A program made the translations under genes and the position numbers. Below, piece by piece: positions 4,475 through 5,149 of a DNA stretch of 5,149 nt. Source of the stretch: Victivallales bacterium (GTDB lineage: Bacteria; Verrucomicrobiota; Lentisphaeria; Victivallales; JAUVCU01). Each line of letters begins with the position of its first letter. Position 1 is the first letter of the stretch. The notes beneath the pieces were generated by a model. That model saw only the letters and a list, made by a program, of their open reading frames with translations, did not search any database and was not told the origin of the DNA. The stretch is from contig JAOZMT010000205.1 in the NCBI GenBank assembly GCA_029934175.1, positions 1 to 5,149 on the forward strand. The letters run 5' to 3'.

Positions 4475-4933
4475 ATGACGGATAAAGAAAAATTGATGAA
4501 GAGGAAAGAAGAGATTAAAGAATTATTAATTTCTTTTTTTGAAGAAGAGTGTGATGAAAAAATAGAAGAATATTCATTAAAATTATTAGAAAAAATCTTT
4601 AGAAAAAGGACTTATTCATTTAAGTCAGGAAAGCTTGAAAATTGGGCTGGTGCAATAGTTTGCGTTATAGCTAGATTAAATTTCTTGTTTGATAAATCAA
4701 ATAAAAATTGCTTAACAATGGATACTATATGCGATTTTTTTGATGCAAAGAAAAAAACAATAGGCAATAAAGCATCAGAAATAGAGAAAAATTGCAAAAT
4801 AAAATTGGGTTCTAAAGGAGCTTCTGACTTGTGTGATTCTGGAATAACTGATATGTTTAGAGTTGTGCAACTTTCAAATGGAATGGTTGTTACTCTTAGT
4901 ATGGCAAAAGAAATGGGATATGTTATAAAATAA
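4475..4933 (+). CDS. Small DUF6398-like protein
   Basis: A 152-residue, probably cytoplasmic protein with no signal peptide or membrane segment. Residues 1-48 are charged and helical, with many Glu and Lys. Residues about 55-110 carry what I recall as the DUF6398 core: NWAGAIVCVIARLNFLFDKS (56-75), then LTMDTICDFFDAKKKTIGNKA (80-100), which reads like a helix-turn-helix (ICDFF turn KKKTIGNKASEI). The alternation of a Trp-Ala-x-x-Ile helix and a DNA-binding-like helix is reminiscent of cyclin/TFIIB-like folds, so nucleic-acid binding is possible but not shown. The tail (residues 125-152) is a short beta-like stretch. The gene has its own leader with two motif copies 30 bases apart and a strong ribosome binding site. 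The family assignment is from memory of the core pattern. Confidence 0.72.
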   Translation: MTDKEKLMKRKEEIKELLISFFEEECDEKIEEYSLKLLEKIFRKRTYSFKSGKLENWAGAIVCVIARLNFLFDKSNKNCLTMDTICDFFDAKKKTIGNKASEIEKNCKIKLGSKGASDLCDSGITDMFRVVQLSNGMVVTLSMAKEMGYVIK

Positions 4934-5067
4934 ACAAGGAAAAAGATGTAAAATGACTCAATTTTGACACAAGCTGTGGCGAAATTACATTGGTATTACT
5001 AAAAATTAAATATATATAAATTTTAACAATCTGTGAAAAGCGCAGAAAAACAAAAAGGAGAATAAAA
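4934..5067. promoter_or_regulatory. Intergenic region before the last gene
   Basis: It contains a block ATGACTCAA-TTTTGAC (4953-4968) resembling the junction of the upstream repeat array (ACTCAAA, T-run, TTGACT). It also includes a consensus -35-like TTGACA (4964-4969) with no well-placed -10. A weak TTGGTA (4990-4995)/TATATA (5013-5018) pair at 17-base spacing is the best promoter candidate for the 5068 gene. No terminator hairpin was found after the DUF6398-like gene, so read-through is also possible. Confidence 0.3.
5056..5060 (+). promoter_or_regulatory. Ribosome binding site of the right-edge gene
   Basis: AGGAG within AAAAAGGAGAATAAAA lies seven bases before the ATG at 5068, nearly identical to the site before 222. 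It is the main support that the right-edge frame is a real gene. Confidence 0.65.
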
Positions 5068-5149
5068 ATGAGTAACTATTACAGTGACTTAGGGCCTGAC
5101 TTTAAAGCCAGGAAAGTGAAAATTGCTGAAATTCCAGCATTTCAGTATG
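5068..5149 (+). CDS. 5' end of an unrecognised protein (partial)
   Basis: Twenty-seven codons are visible before the window ends, starting MSNYYSDLGPDFKARKVK and continuing IAEIPAFQY. There is no signal peptide; the start is polar and basic, as for a cytoplasmic protein. I do not recognise the family from this short stretch. It lies 134 bases downstream of the DUF6398-like gene on the same strand, possibly in the same transcript. Base composition here is visibly less AT-rich than the rest (GGGCCTGAC, AAAGCCAGG), which may reflect a conserved N-terminus or a different origin. Confidence 0.6.
   Translation, partial: MSNYYSDLGPDFKARKVKIAEIPAFQY

Noticed and set aside
5092..5112. Near-palindrome CCTGACTTTAAAGCCAGG as an operator or attachment site
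   Set aside because: It is imperfect, lies wholly inside the right-edge coding sequence and is seen only once. It is more likely coding coincidence.

Overview
The window comes from a very AT-rich bacterium (roughly 70-75% A+T by eye). It shows strong GGAG-type ribosome binding sites, an extended -10 promoter and a Sec-type signal peptide, so a double-membraned, probably uncultured gut- or host-associated lineage is plausible. The incomplete minus-strand gene at the left edge begins like the small CPxC zinc-ribbon proteins I associate with Lentisphaerota/Planctomycetota-type bacteria. That is a weak pointer, and I cannot place the organism firmly.

Layout. At 1-54 (minus) is the start of a zinc-ribbon-like protein. 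It is divergent from an exported HEAT-repeat protein (222-1649, plus) that has its own good promoter. Next comes a DeoR/GlpR-family sugar-phosphate-responsive repressor (1721-2494). Fifteen bases later is a Schlafen AlbA_2-type DNA-binding protein with a GHKL-like ATPase domain (2510-3979); the two probably form an operon. A 495-base non-coding region follows (3980-4474). It holds four copies of a 20-base repeat at 100/108/100-base intervals, interleaved with inverted repeats. After it come a small protein resembling the DUF6398 family (4475-4933) and the start of an unrecognised gene running off the right edge (5068 onward).

How the genes may work together. The middle is two adjacent regulators with no visible metabolic target. 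No transport or catabolic genes for a sugar are present, so the repressor's regulon lies elsewhere or is the pair itself. The right part looks accessory: repeat array, domain-of-unknown-function protein and unknown gene. I do not see a recognisable complete defence or mobile system.

The strongest hidden signal is a 13-base motif, TGCGANTTATGCA. It occurs six times exactly and once with one mismatch. The central N takes all four bases while the twelve flanking bases are invariant. Copies lie both inside genes (always in the same reading frame, encoding Ala-Ser/Thr-Tyr-Ala) and between genes. This resembles a dispersed genomic signature such as a DNA uptake sequence, a protein-binding site or a short proliferating repeat. 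The second strong signal is the structured repeat array at 3985-4314.
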